NCBI GenBank assembly: GCA_021795095.1
Contig: JAJYPU010000004.1
Coordinates: 1 to 47,303 of the forward strand
Length of the DNA stretch: 47,303 nucleotides
Source of the DNA: Actinomycetes bacterium
Lineage (GTDB): Bacteria > Actinomycetota > Acidimicrobiia > Acidimicrobiales > RAAP-2
Direction: 5' to 3'
The translations under genes and the position numbers were made by a program. The notes under the pieces are model-generated. The model was not told the DNA's origin. It did not search any database and saw nothing but the letters and a program-made list of their open reading frames with translations. Below, piece after piece: positions 1-10,761 of the stretch (within the stretch, counting starts at the first letter, position 1; each line of letters opens with the position of its first letter).

Positions 1-83
1 TGCGACTCGTGACCCACGTCGGCGTCAGTGACGACGACCTCGAGCACATGGCGGCCGTCTTTGACGGCCTGGCCGGCCGTTGA
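1..83 (+). CDS. L-threonine aldolase, C-terminal end (partial)
   Basis: The window opens inside a gene whose last 26 codons (frame beginning at base 3) end at the TGA at 81-83. The tail begins RLVTHVGVSDDDLEHM, which matches the C-terminal end of low-specificity threonine aldolases (E. coli LtaE ends with a similar RLVTHLDVS stretch). These PLP enzymes cleave L-threonine or allo-threonine to glycine and acetaldehyde. Only the tail is visible, so the active site cannot be checked and the call rests on this short similarity. Confidence 0.6.
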   Translation, partial: RLVTHVGVSDDDLEHMAAVFDGLAGR

Positions 84-149
84 CACCGAGATTTCACCCT
101 CGACCAGCAACTCGGGCCTAGAAGCGGCGGTAGCCTGGGCACGGTAGTT

Positions 150-1415
150 GTGCCCATGCCCGAAATCTTCCACCTCTCAACGTTCCTGCACCGACCGATC
201 TTCGATCGCGAGGGTGACCGGATTGGACGCGTCCAGGACCTGGTCGCGCGTCTCGGCGACGACGCCCACCCGCCGGTAGTCGGCGCGGTCATCCGTATTG
301 AGGGCCGCGACCTCTTCGTGCCGATCCGAAAGATTGGCGGCTTGGAACGCGGCCGCGTGACCTTCGAGGGGCGCCGGGTGGACCTTCGACGGTTCGAACG
401 TCGTCCCGGCGAGCTCCTGCTCGCCGAGGACCTGCTCGCACGACACCTGATCAATCTGGTGCGCGGCCGACTCATCAGCGCCAACGAGATCGAGCTGGCC
501 AAGATCGACGGTGTCTGGGAGGTCGTCGGGGTGGACCCCGGGCGTCGGCCCCTGCTGCGTCGGATCCTCGGTCCGTCGATGGGCCAGCGCGTTAAGGCCG
601 AGGCGATCGTCGACTTCGCCTCGATCGAGCCGTTCGTCGGCCACGTCCCCACGGCCCGCCTACGGATCCCGTACCGCAAACTCGCCAAACTGCACCCCGC
701 CCAGATCGCCGACCTCGTCGAGCAGGCGAGCCACGAGGAGGGTGAGGAGATCATCGAGGCGGTCGGACTCGACCGCGAACTCGAGGCTGACGTCTTCGAA
801 GAGCTAGACACTACCCACCAGCTCGAGTTCCTCGAGGACCGCAGTGACGCTGACGCCGCTCGACTGCTCGCGCGCATGGAGCCCGACAACGCGGCCGACT
901 TGATCAGCGAGATCGACCAGGAGCGGCGCCTCACCATCCTGGAGAACCTGCCGGCGGGCCAGCAGGCCAAGGTGCGAAACCTACTTGCCTACAACGCCGA
1001 CACCGCCGGGGGGATGATGAACCCGGATTTCGTGTCCGTGCCGGTCACCGCGACCGTCGCCGAAGCCCTGGAGTGCGTGCGGGACTCGCGCGTGCCCGCC
1101 GAAGCCCTCCAGAGTGTCTACGTGATCGACGAGCAGGGCCAGCCGGTAGGGGCGGCCGCGATCGCGGGACTCGTGCGCGCCCGCGCGAACGATCTCGCCC
1201 TGAGCGTGGCGCGAACCCAGTTGGCGCACGTGCACCCGCACTGGGACCTACACCGTGTCGCACGCAAGATGAGCGACTTCAACCTGACCGTGTTGCCGGT
1301 CGTGGATGAGACGCACGGTCACATGATCGGCGTCGTGACGGTCGACGACTTGCTCGAGGAGCTCTTGCCCCAGGGCTGGCGTCGTGAGTTCGGCATGACG
1401 GCGGGGGAGGAATAG
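150..1415 (+). CDS. Soluble MgtE-N/CBS-pair protein with N-terminal PRC-barrel-like region
   Basis: This 421-residue protein has no membrane segment. Residues 1 to about 150 look like one or two PRC-barrel-type beta domains (FDREGDRIGRVQDL). Residues about 180-285 match the cytosolic MgtE N domain: LHPAQIADLVEQ, then the hallmark-like YNADTAGGMMNPDF at about 271-284. Residues about 285-405 form a CBS pair. In MgtE these two domains sense intracellular Mg2+ and gate the channel; here the channel domain is missing. The next gene is an Nramp-type transporter, so I infer that this protein is a Mg2+-responsive regulator or partner of that transporter. The start is GTG at 150 or ATG at 156; a TAGCCT box lies at 131-136. 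Family call firm, partnership inferred. Confidence 0.85.
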   Translation: MPMPEIFHLSTFLHRPIFDREGDRIGRVQDLVARLGDDAHPPVVGAVIRIEGRDLFVPIRKIGGLERGRVTFEGRRVDLRRFERRPGELLLAEDLLARHLINLVRGRLISANEIELAKIDGVWEVVGVDPGRRPLLRRILGPSMGQRVKAEAIVDFASIEPFVGHVPTARLRIPYRKLAKLHPAQIADLVEQASHEEGEEIIEAVGLDRELEADVFEELDTTHQLEFLEDRSDADAARLLARMEPDNAADLISEIDQERRLTILENLPAGQQAKVRNLLAYNADTAGGMMNPDFVSVPVTATVAEALECVRDSRVPAEALQSVYVIDEQGQPVGAAAIAGLVRARANDLALSVARTQLAHVHPHWDLHRVARKMSDFNLTVLPVVDETHGHMIGVVTVDDLLEELLPQGWRREFGMTAGEE

Positions 1416-1439
1416 TGCCCCGCCGCGCGCCACGTTCAA

Positions 1440-1461
1440 AGGGGGTTATCTGAAACCCCCT
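1440..1461 (+). other. 8-bp perfect hairpin between the MgtE-N and Nramp-type genes
   Basis: AGGGGGTT at 1440-1447 pairs perfectly with AACCCCCT at 1454-1461 around a 6-base loop. It lies 25 bases after the upstream stop codon in a 167-base intergenic region. No T-run follows, so it could be a U-less terminator, a processing site or part of a regulatory leader for the transporter gene. Confidence 0.45.
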
Positions 1462-1499
1462 AGTACCGCTTCAACTGTGACAGTGCAGTACGACCCAAC

Positions 1500-1513
1500 C
1501 CGACCGCGGTCGG
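1500..1513. promoter_or_regulatory. 14-bp perfect palindrome upstream of the Nramp-type gene
   Basis: CCGACCGCGGTCGG is a perfect palindrome centred about 76 bases before the GTG start at 1583. It may be an operator for a dimeric repressor or a small stem in a leader RNA. I do not recognise a regulator for it. Confidence 0.35.
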
Positions 1514-1582
1514 TCCCTTTGGCAGGTCTCTAACCCGCCTCTCGGCCCGTCGTGGTCGCCCACGACGATGAGAGGAGGTGGC

Positions 1583-3163
1583 GTGGAGAACGAGAGCCGA
1601 CAACAGCAGATCCGAGGGGCCTTCGGGACGATCTCGTCCCACGACACCGGCGAGCGTCGTGGCGCGCGAGCCCGACTGCTCACGTTGCTCGCCATCATCG
1701 GTCCGGGGCTGATCGTGATGGTCGGCGACAACGACGCCGGCGGCGTGTCGACCTACGCCCAGGCCGGACAGAACTTCGGGTACTCCCTGCTGTGGACCTT
1801 GCCGCTGCTGATCCCGGTGCTGATCGTCAACCAGGAGATGGTGGCGCGTCTAGGCGCGGTCACTGGCGTGGGCCATGGCCGCCTGATCCGCGAACGCATC
1901 GGTCGACGCTGGGGCAACGTCTCGATCGGGTCGATCCTGCTGCTTAACTTCTTGATCATCATCACCGAATTCATTGGCATCTCGCTGTCGATGGACTACT
2001 TCGGCGTGTCGCCTTACATCTCCGTTCCCGTCGCCGTGGTCGCGCTCTTCTCGGTCACCGCGACCGGATCGTTTCGCCGCTGGGAGCGCTTCATGATGCT
2101 CTTCGTGGCGACCAATGTGATCGTCATCCCCCTCGTGCTGCGCGTGCACGTCGCCACGGCCGCGATGACCCAGAGTTTCGTCGTTCCGGGTATCCGCGGT
2201 GGGGCGAACTCGGCGAGCGTGTTGCTGATCATCTCAATCATCGGCACCACCGTGGCACCATGGCAGCTCTTTTTCCAGGAGAGCAACATCGTGGACAAGA
2301 GGATCTCACCGCGCTGGCTCAACTACGAGCGGGCTGACACGGTGATCGGTTCGATCGTGGTGGTGGTGGTCGCGTCATTCCTCATTGGGGTCACCGCCGC
2401 GGGTCTGTCGCACCACGGCGGCACCAACGCCTACGTGAACGCGCTCGAGGTCGCGCGCGGACTGGGTCGCTACGTCGGTCACGGCGCCGGTGCCTTCTTC
2501 GCCATCATCCTGCTCAACGCGTCGATCGTCGGTGCGGCCACGGTAACCCTCGCGAGCAGTTACGCGATCGGCGACCTCTCGAACCGATTCAACCAGGGTC
2601 TCGACGTGCCCATCCGTGAAGCGAAGGGTTTCTACGGGGTCTTCGCCGCGCTGCTGGTGATCGCCGGCGCGGTGACCTTGCTACCGGGCGCACCGCTCGG
2701 GATCATCACGTTGGCGGTCCAGGCGATGAGCGGTCTGATGCTGCCGAGCACTTCGATCATCGTGCTGCTCCTCGCCAATGACCGGGCCACCCTCGGTCCG
2801 TGGGTCAACCCGCGCTGGTTGAACGCCGTGGCGGTCGTCATCGTCGGGGTTCTCGTCGTGCTCTCGGTGGTCATGATGATCTCGACCGTCTTCCCGTCGG
2901 CACCGGTCGTCGGCCTGCTCGAGGGACTCGGGGCGCTCGCCGTCCTCGGACTCGCCATCGGGCTCCCGATCGGGTTGCGACGCGCCGGACCGCTGCCCCA
3001 CTACGACATCGAGCGCCTCGACTGGCGCACACCTCGACTGGCACTGCTCGAACCGCCAGTGCAGTCGCGCCCCCGGCGCTGGTTGCTCGGAGCGAACGGC
3101 GCGTATCTCATCATCGCCGGCACCCTGCTCGTGGTGCGCATCATTCAACTAACGACCTCCTAG
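1583..3163 (+). CDS. Nramp-related (SLC11-type) transporter, probably Mg2+
   Basis: A 526-residue polytopic membrane protein of the Nramp fold. Helix 1 carries GPGLIVMVGDNDAGG (residues about 40-54), where classical Nramps have the DPGN motif; here it reads DAGG. Helix 6 has TVAPWQ (APWQ at about 225-228) where Mn2+/Fe2+ Nramps have MPHN. Losing the metal-ligating Met is the mark of the Nramp-related magnesium transporters (NRMTs), and the adjacent MgtE-N/CBS gene fits Mg2+ transport. The start is set at GTG 1583 because AGAGGAGGTG at 1571-1580 is a strong ribosome binding site; the in-frame ATG at 1568 lies upstream of it. Family firm; substrate inferred from motif loss plus context. Confidence 0.88.
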   Translation: MENESRQQQIRGAFGTISSHDTGERRGARARLLTLLAIIGPGLIVMVGDNDAGGVSTYAQAGQNFGYSLLWTLPLLIPVLIVNQEMVARLGAVTGVGHGRLIRERIGRRWGNVSIGSILLLNFLIIITEFIGISLSMDYFGVSPYISVPVAVVALFSVTATGSFRRWERFMMLFVATNVIVIPLVLRVHVATAAMTQSFVVPGIRGGANSASVLLIISIIGTTVAPWQLFFQESNIVDKRISPRWLNYERADTVIGSIVVVVVASFLIGVTAAGLSHHGGTNAYVNALEVARGLGRYVGHGAGAFFAIILLNASIVGAATVTLASSYAIGDLSNRFNQGLDVPIREAKGFYGVFAALLVIAGAVTLLPGAPLGIITLAVQAMSGLMLPSTSIIVLLLANDRATLGPWVNPRWLNAVAVVIVGVLVVLSVVMMISTVFPSAPVVGLLEGLGALAVLGLAIGLPIGLRRAGPLPHYDIERLDWRTPRLALLEPPVQSRPRRWLLGANGAYLIIAGTLLVVRIIQLTTS

Positions 3164-3166
3164 TCT
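3161..3166 (+). promoter_or_regulatory. Putative -10 box for a leaderless gene
   Basis: TAGTCT overlaps the stop codon of the transporter gene and ends 6 bases before the GTG start at 3173, the spacing expected when transcription starts at the start codon. No ribosome binding site is visible. No clear -35 box. Confidence 0.4.
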
Positions 3167-3172
3167 CGTGGC

Positions 3173-3988
3173 GTGAGTAATCGACCGACCCTGGTGTGCG
3201 TGCACGCACACCCCGACGACGAGGCGCTCTTCACCGGCGGGGTCTCGTCGCACTACGCCGAGCTCGGGTACCGCGTGGTGCTCGTGACCTGCACCGATGG
3301 ACGCTACGGCTTGGACCCCACGGGGCGCGCGGGTGACGACCCCGACCACGACGTCCCCGCGACGCTGGTGACCCGCGCGGGCGAGCTCGCCACGGCGGCG
3401 TCACTCGTGGGTTTCGAGCGGGTCATCCAGCTCGGGTACCGGGATTCGGGGATGTCGGGCTGGGCCCAGAACGAGGACACGAACGCGTTCGCTGGCGTGG
3501 ACGTCGAGCGAGCCGCGACGACGCTCGCCGCCCTCTTTGACGAGCTCGACGCCACGGTCGTGTTGACCTACGACGAGCACGGCTTCTACGGACACCCCGA
3601 CCACGTCATGGCCAATGTCCTCACCCGCGCGGCCGTGTCACGCTCGGCTTCGGTCGAACGCCTCTACTACCCGATCGTGCCCGAGAGCGTGCTCTCACGC
3701 TTCGTGCCTGACGCGCGGGCCCTCGAGGTCTTCCTGCCGGCGTGGGTCCTCGAGGCGGGCATCGGCGCGCCTGACGACCTCGTCGCCACGACGATGGACG
3801 TGCGCCACTGGGCGCCGGTCAAGCAGCGCGCCATCGCGGCCCACGCCAGTCAGATCGACAACGCCGACCTCGTGACGATGGACCCCACGCTCTTTCTCGC
3901 GCTCTTTGGCACCGAGTACTATCAGCGCGCCTGGTCTCGCCGGCCGGTGGCGGCGGATGCGTCCGACCTCTTCGGGGGCCTCTCGTGA
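3173..3988 (+). CDS. LmbE/PIG-L family deacetylase (first of a tandem pair)
   Basis: A 271-residue protein of the GlcNAc-PI de-N-acetylase (LmbE) superfamily. The zinc-binding AHPDDE motif lies at residues 12-17, and a second metal or catalytic motif, GFYGHPDHV, at about 138-146. This family includes MshB and Mca of mycothiol metabolism, which remove acetyl groups from or cleave amides of GlcN-Ins conjugates. The GTG start lies 9 bases after the transporter stop. The 3' end overlaps the next LmbE gene by 4 bases (GTGA), so the pair is translationally coupled. Whether the substrate is a mycothiol conjugate or another sugar amide cannot be told. Confidence 0.85.
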   Translation: MSNRPTLVCVHAHPDDEALFTGGVSSHYAELGYRVVLVTCTDGRYGLDPTGRAGDDPDHDVPATLVTRAGELATAASLVGFERVIQLGYRDSGMSGWAQNEDTNAFAGVDVERAATTLAALFDELDATVVLTYDEHGFYGHPDHVMANVLTRAAVSRSASVERLYYPIVPESVLSRFVPDARALEVFLPAWVLEAGIGAPDDLVATTMDVRHWAPVKQRAIAAHASQIDNADLVTMDPTLFLALFGTEYYQRAWSRRPVAADASDLFGGLS

Positions 3989-4833
3989 GCCTCACCTTCC
4001 TCGCGGTCCACGCCCACCCCGACGACGAGGCGAGCTCGACGGGCGGGGTCTTGCCCCTGCTCGCGGCACAGGGCGTGCGCACCGTGCTCGTGACCTGCAC
4101 GAACGGCGAATACGGCGACGCGCCCGGTGGCATCAAGCCCGGGGCGCCGGGCCACGACCCCGAGGCGGTGGCGACACTGCGCGAGGCCGAGCTCGATCGC
4201 GCGGTCGCGGTGCTGCACGTGGACCGGCTGGTGCGCCTCGGGTACCGCGACTCGGGCATGGTGGGCTGGCCCCAGAACGACGACCCGCGGTCCTTCTGGG
4301 CGACGCGCGTCGACGAGGCCGCCGACCGCCTGGCCGCAGTGCTGCTCGAGGAGCGGCCCGAGGTTGTCGTGACCTACAACGAGATCGGCTTCTACGGTCA
4401 CCCCGACCACATCCAGGCCCACCGGATCACGCTCGCGGCGATCAAGCGACTCGACTACGAGCCCACCGTCTACTTCAACGCGATCCCCAACAGCGTGATG
4501 GCTCGCTACCGGGCGCGCTGGGCCGAAGAGGCCCGCCAGCGAGCCGAGGCCGCGCTCGCGCGCGGTGAGGAGCCCGAACCCGAGTTCAGCGGCGAGGAGA
4601 TGGACCTCGGGACCCCCGACGACCAGATCGCGGCGACGATCGACGTCAGCTCAGTGGTGGACGCGAAGTTCGACGCGCTGGCGGCTCACGAATCCCAGCT
4701 CGCCGACTCATTCTTCATGGCGATGGGCCGCGAGCGGTTCCGTCTCGAGATGGGCACCGAGTGGTTCGTGCGCGCGAGCAACCCCCGCGGCATCGAGGGG
4801 CCGGTGACGGACCTGTTCGCCGGTTACCGCTGA
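3985..4833 (+). CDS. LmbE/PIG-L family amidase, Mca-like (second of a tandem pair)
   Basis: A 282-residue paralogue of the preceding gene. HPDDE lies at residues 11-15 and GFYGHPDHI at about 134-142; TCTNGEYGD and LGYRDSGM are shared blocks. Length and the central YRARWAEEARQRAEA helix resemble mycothiol S-conjugate amidase (Mca), which cleaves mycothiol-toxin adducts to a mercapturate and GlcN-Ins. The GTG start overlaps the previous stop. Having two diverged copies side by side suggests division of labour, for example deacetylase plus conjugate amidase. The assignment to mycothiol is inference; no mshA/C/D gene is in the window. Confidence 0.85.
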   Translation: MSLTFLAVHAHPDDEASSTGGVLPLLAAQGVRTVLVTCTNGEYGDAPGGIKPGAPGHDPEAVATLREAELDRAVAVLHVDRLVRLGYRDSGMVGWPQNDDPRSFWATRVDEAADRLAAVLLEERPEVVVTYNEIGFYGHPDHIQAHRITLAAIKRLDYEPTVYFNAIPNSVMARYRARWAEEARQRAEAALARGEEPEPEFSGEEMDLGTPDDQIAATIDVSSVVDAKFDALAAHESQLADSFFMAMGRERFRLEMGTEWFVRASNPRGIEGPVTDLFAGYR

Positions 4834-4848
4834 CGTGGGCGTGAACGG

Positions 4849-4854
4849 TACATT
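4849..4854 (+). promoter_or_regulatory. Putative -10 box for the importer operon (leaderless)
   Basis: TACATT ends 6 bases before the GTG start at 4861, with no Shine-Dalgarno sequence between them. This fits transcription starting at or next to the start codon of the ABC ATPase gene. A poor TTACCG at 4824-4829 is the only -35 candidate (19-base spacing). Confidence 0.5.
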
Positions 4855-4860
4855 GGTGCG

Positions 4861-5619
4861 GTGAGCGCCAGCACGATATTGGAGCTGCGCGACGTCGGCA
4901 AAGTCTTCGGCGACACGGTGGCCCTCGAGCCCACAACGTTGTCCATCGACGAGGGTTCCTTCGTCGCCATCGTCGGCCCGTCGGGCTGCGGCAAGTCGAC
5001 GATGTTCAACATCATCGCCGGTCTCCTCGCCCCCGACGGCGGTGAAGTGCGACTCCACGACCAACCCGTGACTGGGGCGACCGGTCACGTGGGCTACATG
5101 CTCCAAAAGGACCTGCTCGTGCCCTGGCGCACGGTGGAGGACAACATCACCATGGCCAAGCGACTCACCGGTCGGGTGAACGCGGCCGACCGCAGCGAGG
5201 CGCGGCGCGTCGCGCGCCAGTACGGGCTTGGGGAGTTCTTGCGCCACTACCCGTCGGCCCTCTCGGGTGGGATGCGTCAGCGTGTCGCGTTCATGCGCAC
5301 CCTCGTGACCCACCAGCCGCTGCTGCTGCTCGACGAGCCCTTCGGCGCGCTCGACGCCCAGACCCGCCTCGAGATGCAGCAATGGCTCCTGCAGGTCTGG
5401 AAGGACACCGAGCGCACCGTGCTCTTCATCACCCACGACGTCGATGAGTCGATCTTCCTCTCGGACCGGGTGCTCGTGATGTCACCGCGCCCCGGGCGGG
5501 TGGTGGCCGACATCGTGAACCCGCTCGCACGACCGCGCACGGTCGACACCCTGGTCGACTCACAGTTCGTCACGATCAAGGGCCAGATCATGCACCTCTT
5601 GCACGGGGGTCAACCGTGA
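4861..5619 (+). CDS. ABC importer ATPase, SsuB/TauB/ThiZ-like
   Basis: A 252-residue nucleotide-binding subunit of the nitrate/sulfonate/taurine/pyrimidine-type ABC importer family. Walker A is GPSGCGKST (about 39-47), the signature LSGGMRQR (about 138-145), Walker B LLLLDEPFGALD (about 155-166) and the H-loop THDVDE. It energises the permease encoded next, whose GTG start overlaps this stop by 4 bases. First gene of a five-gene operon with a permease, a binding protein, a ribokinase-like kinase and a nucleoside hydrolase. Confidence 0.9.
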   Translation: MSASTILELRDVGKVFGDTVALEPTTLSIDEGSFVAIVGPSGCGKSTMFNIIAGLLAPDGGEVRLHDQPVTGATGHVGYMLQKDLLVPWRTVEDNITMAKRLTGRVNAADRSEARRVARQYGLGEFLRHYPSALSGGMRQRVAFMRTLVTHQPLLLLDEPFGALDAQTRLEMQQWLLQVWKDTERTVLFITHDVDESIFLSDRVLVMSPRPGRVVADIVNPLARPRTVDTLVDSQFVTIKGQIMHLLHGGQP

Positions 5620-6491
5620 GCGACATCACCGCACCAAGAGCCGCGCGCCGCGCCGGTCGATCGAGCGACGAGCGCGTCGCGCGCAAGGTCGCGCGCAACG
5701 TGGGGGTGCCCGTGCTCTCTATCGTGCTGCTGTTCGCGCTCTGGCAGGGCATCGTCGTCGTCTTCCACGTCGCGCCCTACATCGCCCCGCGCCCTCGCCA
5801 GGCCATCCTCGCCGTGACCCAGAACTGGTCGACCCTCTGGCCGCTCGTACTCGGCACGATCCGCGAGACGGTCTACGGCTTCATCGCCGGGGCGGTGCTC
5901 GGCGTCGGTCTCGGGGTCATCATGGCCAAAGTCCCGGTCCTGCAGCGACTGGTGTACCCGGTGCTGGTGCTCAGCCAGGCCGTGCCCATCATCGCGCTGG
6001 CGGCGCCGCTCGTGTTGATCCTCGGCTTCTCGGTGACCCCCAAGGTGGTGATCGTCGCGTGGATCGTCTTCTTTCCTGTGACGGTGAACGTGCTCGACGG
6101 CCTCAGCCACGTCGACCAGGACTTGGTGAACCTGGCGCGCGTCTACGGTGCGCCACGCTGGCGTACCTTCATCCAGATCGAGATCCCCGCGACGGCGACC
6201 CCGCTCTTCAGCGGGCTCAAGATCGGGGCCACCTACGCCGTCACCGGGGCCATCATCGGGGAGCTCGCGGCCTCGGACGGCTCGTCGCTCGCGCTCTACC
6301 AGGAGCACGCGAACACGAACCTCAACACCGCCGCGGTCTATGGCACCACGATGCTCATGACCGTGATCGGCATCAGCTGGTTCTTGCTCGTGGTAGGGGC
6401 CGAGGTCTTCGCCACCCCCTGGCAGCGCCGTACCGTGGCGCGCCGCGGCTGGCGCCGGGGCGACCGGCTCGAGGACGAGTCGGCTCACTAG
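5616..6491 (+). CDS. ABC importer permease, SsuC/ThiX-like
   Basis: A 291-residue BPD_transp_1 permease. About six membrane segments follow a basic N-terminus of some 30 residues. The ATPase-coupling loop reads as LVNLARVYGAPRWRTFIQIE, a variant of the EAA motif, around residues 168-187. It forms the membrane channel for the binding-protein-dependent importer. GTG start inside the GTGA overlap with the ATPase gene. The subfamily takes sulfonates, nitrate, riboflavin or thiamine precursors; the substrate cannot be read from this subunit. Confidence 0.9.
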   Translation: MSDITAPRAARRAGRSSDERVARKVARNVGVPVLSIVLLFALWQGIVVVFHVAPYIAPRPRQAILAVTQNWSTLWPLVLGTIRETVYGFIAGAVLGVGLGVIMAKVPVLQRLVYPVLVLSQAVPIIALAAPLVLILGFSVTPKVVIVAWIVFFPVTVNVLDGLSHVDQDLVNLARVYGAPRWRTFIQIEIPATATPLFSGLKIGATYAVTGAIIGELAASDGSSLALYQEHANTNLNTAAVYGTTMLMTVIGISWFLLVVGAEVFATPWQRRTVARRGWRRGDRLEDESAH

Positions 6492-6519
6492 TATCAGTTC
6501 ACCGTCGATAAGGAGCATC

Positions 6520-7533
6520 GTGAAACTTCGTCGAATCACCGCCGTGGCGAGCGCAGGCGCGCTCGCAGTGAGTTCGTTCGTCCTGATGGCCGGCGGTGTG
6601 TCGTCCGCCTCGCCCACGACGATCACTTTCGCCTACGACTTCCCAGGCCCGGACTTCGAGCTCACGCCGGTCGTGGTCGCCAAGGACCTCGGGTACTTCA
6701 AGGCCGCCGGGCTTAACGTGAACGTCAGCTTCCCGCCGGACACCTCCTCGACCACCAAGCTGCTCGCGACCGGCAGCGCCCAGATCGGCTTTCTCACCAC
6801 GACCGACATGGGCGTGGCGGTGAACGCCGGCGCCCCCGTGCTCTCGGTGGCCAACTACTCGATGCGCAACAACTGGGCACTCTTTGCCAAGCCGGGCACC
6901 AAGTTGACCCCGGGCAACCTCACGGCCGCCCTGAAGGGCAAGCGGATCTTCTCCTACGGCGACACCTGGACCGAGTCGATGCTCCCCTTCGTGCTGCGCT
7001 ACGCCAAGTTGAAGCCCTCCCAGGTCAAGATCGTCACGGCGCCCACGGGCAATGACCTGACGGACCTGCTCGCGGGCAAGGTCGACATCTCCACCTCGAC
7101 GACCAACTACGAGATCCCGGGCTTCCAGGGCTCGGGCACCAAGGGCACCGAGGTCCAGTTGCTCGGCACCAAGGTCGGCGCCCCCGACATCCCGGTGTGG
7201 GTCTACGCGGTGACCCGCTCCTACGCGGCGTCCCACGGCAAGACGGTCAAGGCCTTCCTCGCCGCGGTGAAGAAGGCCACCGTCTGGGCGGCCGCCAACC
7301 CCGCCAAGGCGGCGGCGGACTTCTCCAAGGCCTACCCGAAGAGCGGCTACACCAACGCCTACAACCTCGAGGGTTGGAAGTTGACCGTGCCGTTCCTCAC
7401 CAACGCGAAGCACCAGTACTTCGTCCAGACGAATGCCCAGTGGTCGACGCTCGCCCACGCGCTCAAGAGCATCCACCTGATTAACAAGGTGCCCGCGCCC
7501 ACCACGTACTACACCAACCGGTTCCTGCCCTAG
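6520..7533 (+). CDS. Secreted NMT1/THI5-like substrate-binding protein of the importer
   Basis: A 337-residue protein preceded by the ribosome binding site AAGGAG. An N-terminal signal sequence (KLRRITAVASAGALAVSSF, then a probable cleavage near SSAS) leads into a type II periplasmic-binding fold with the family blocks PVVVAKDLGYFKAAGLNV and GSAQIGF. NMT1/THI5-like proteins bind pyrimidine precursors, riboflavin or similar small molecules. The signal has no lipobox cysteine, unusual for a binding protein in a single-membrane actinobacterium. The following kinase gene begins directly after its TAG stop. Ligand unknown; the operon points to a nucleoside or nucleoside-like compound. Confidence 0.87.
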   Translation: MKLRRITAVASAGALAVSSFVLMAGGVSSASPTTITFAYDFPGPDFELTPVVVAKDLGYFKAAGLNVNVSFPPDTSSTTKLLATGSAQIGFLTTTDMGVAVNAGAPVLSVANYSMRNNWALFAKPGTKLTPGNLTAALKGKRIFSYGDTWTESMLPFVLRYAKLKPSQVKIVTAPTGNDLTDLLAGKVDISTSTTNYEIPGFQGSGTKGTEVQLLGTKVGAPDIPVWVYAVTRSYAASHGKTVKAFLAAVKKATVWAAANPAKAAADFSKAYPKSGYTNAYNLEGWKLTVPFLTNAKHQYFVQTNAQWSTLAHALKSIHLINKVPAPTTYYTNRFLP

Positions 7534-8363
7534 GTGGCCGGGGACAGCCCCCGGATCGGGGTCGTGGGGAGCGCGAACGTCGACCTCGTGGTGCGCTGTG
7601 CGCGACTGCCGCGTCCCGGTGAGACGGTGCTCGGTGGCGACGTGACGCGCCTGGCGGGCGGTAAGGGCGCCAATCAGGCCGCCGCGGCGGCTCGCCTGGG
7701 GGCGCGCGTGACCCTGCTCGCCGCGCTCGGGGCCGACGAGTCCGGCGAGTGGCTGGCTCGAAACACCGCCGAGCTCGGAGTCGAGGTGGTCCAGCCCGTG
7801 ACCTCGCGTCGGGCGACCGGCGTGGCGTTCATCACGGTGGACGACCGGGGCGAGAACTCGATCGTCGTCGCCCCCGGGGCCAACGACGACCTCGACGTGT
7901 CCGGCGTGGATTTCGGGGACTTTGACGTCGTGCTCGCTCAGCTCGAGGTGCCCACCGACGTCATCGCCGACGTCGCGAAACGGAGCGGGTCGCTCGTGCT
8001 CAACGTCGCCCCGGCGGTGCCGGTGGACCCCGCCGTGCTCGCGCGCTGCGCGGTTGTGATCGCCAACGAGGTCGAGGTGGCGGCCCTTGACCTGGCGAGC
8101 CTCGCGAACTGCGTCGTGACCCTGGGGGCGGCCGGCGCCGTTCATTACGCCTTCGGCGTCGAGGTCGCGCGCGCGCTGCCCCCGGCCGTGACGCTGATCG
8201 ACACGGTCGGGGCGGGTGACGTCTTCTGTGGCGCCTACGCCTTGCGACACGCGCTCGGCGACCCGCCGGCTCGCGCACTCGCCTACGCCGTCACCGCTGG
8301 CGCGCTCGCCACCCTCGCCCCCGGTGCCCAAGGGGGGCTCCCAACCGATACGGAGGTCCGATC

Positions 8364-8385
<22 letters not shown>
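7534..8385 (+). CDS. PfkB-family carbohydrate kinase, ribokinase-like
   Basis: A 283-residue PfkB kinase. Near the N-terminus are VGSANVDLVVR and GGKGANQAAAAARLG, the ribokinase sugar-binding signature; near the C-terminus is DTVGAGDVFCGAY with the catalytic Asp of the GAGD motif. Ribokinase makes ribose-5-phosphate from ribose. The GTG start touches the stop of the binding-protein gene, and its 3' end overlaps the nucleoside hydrolase by 22 bases. I infer that it phosphorylates the ribose freed by that hydrolase; a nucleoside kinase of the same superfamily is possible. Confidence 0.85.
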
Positions 8386-10738
<2,353 letters not shown>

Positions 10739-10761
10739 GGTTCTCCTAGGTTTCGAGATGT

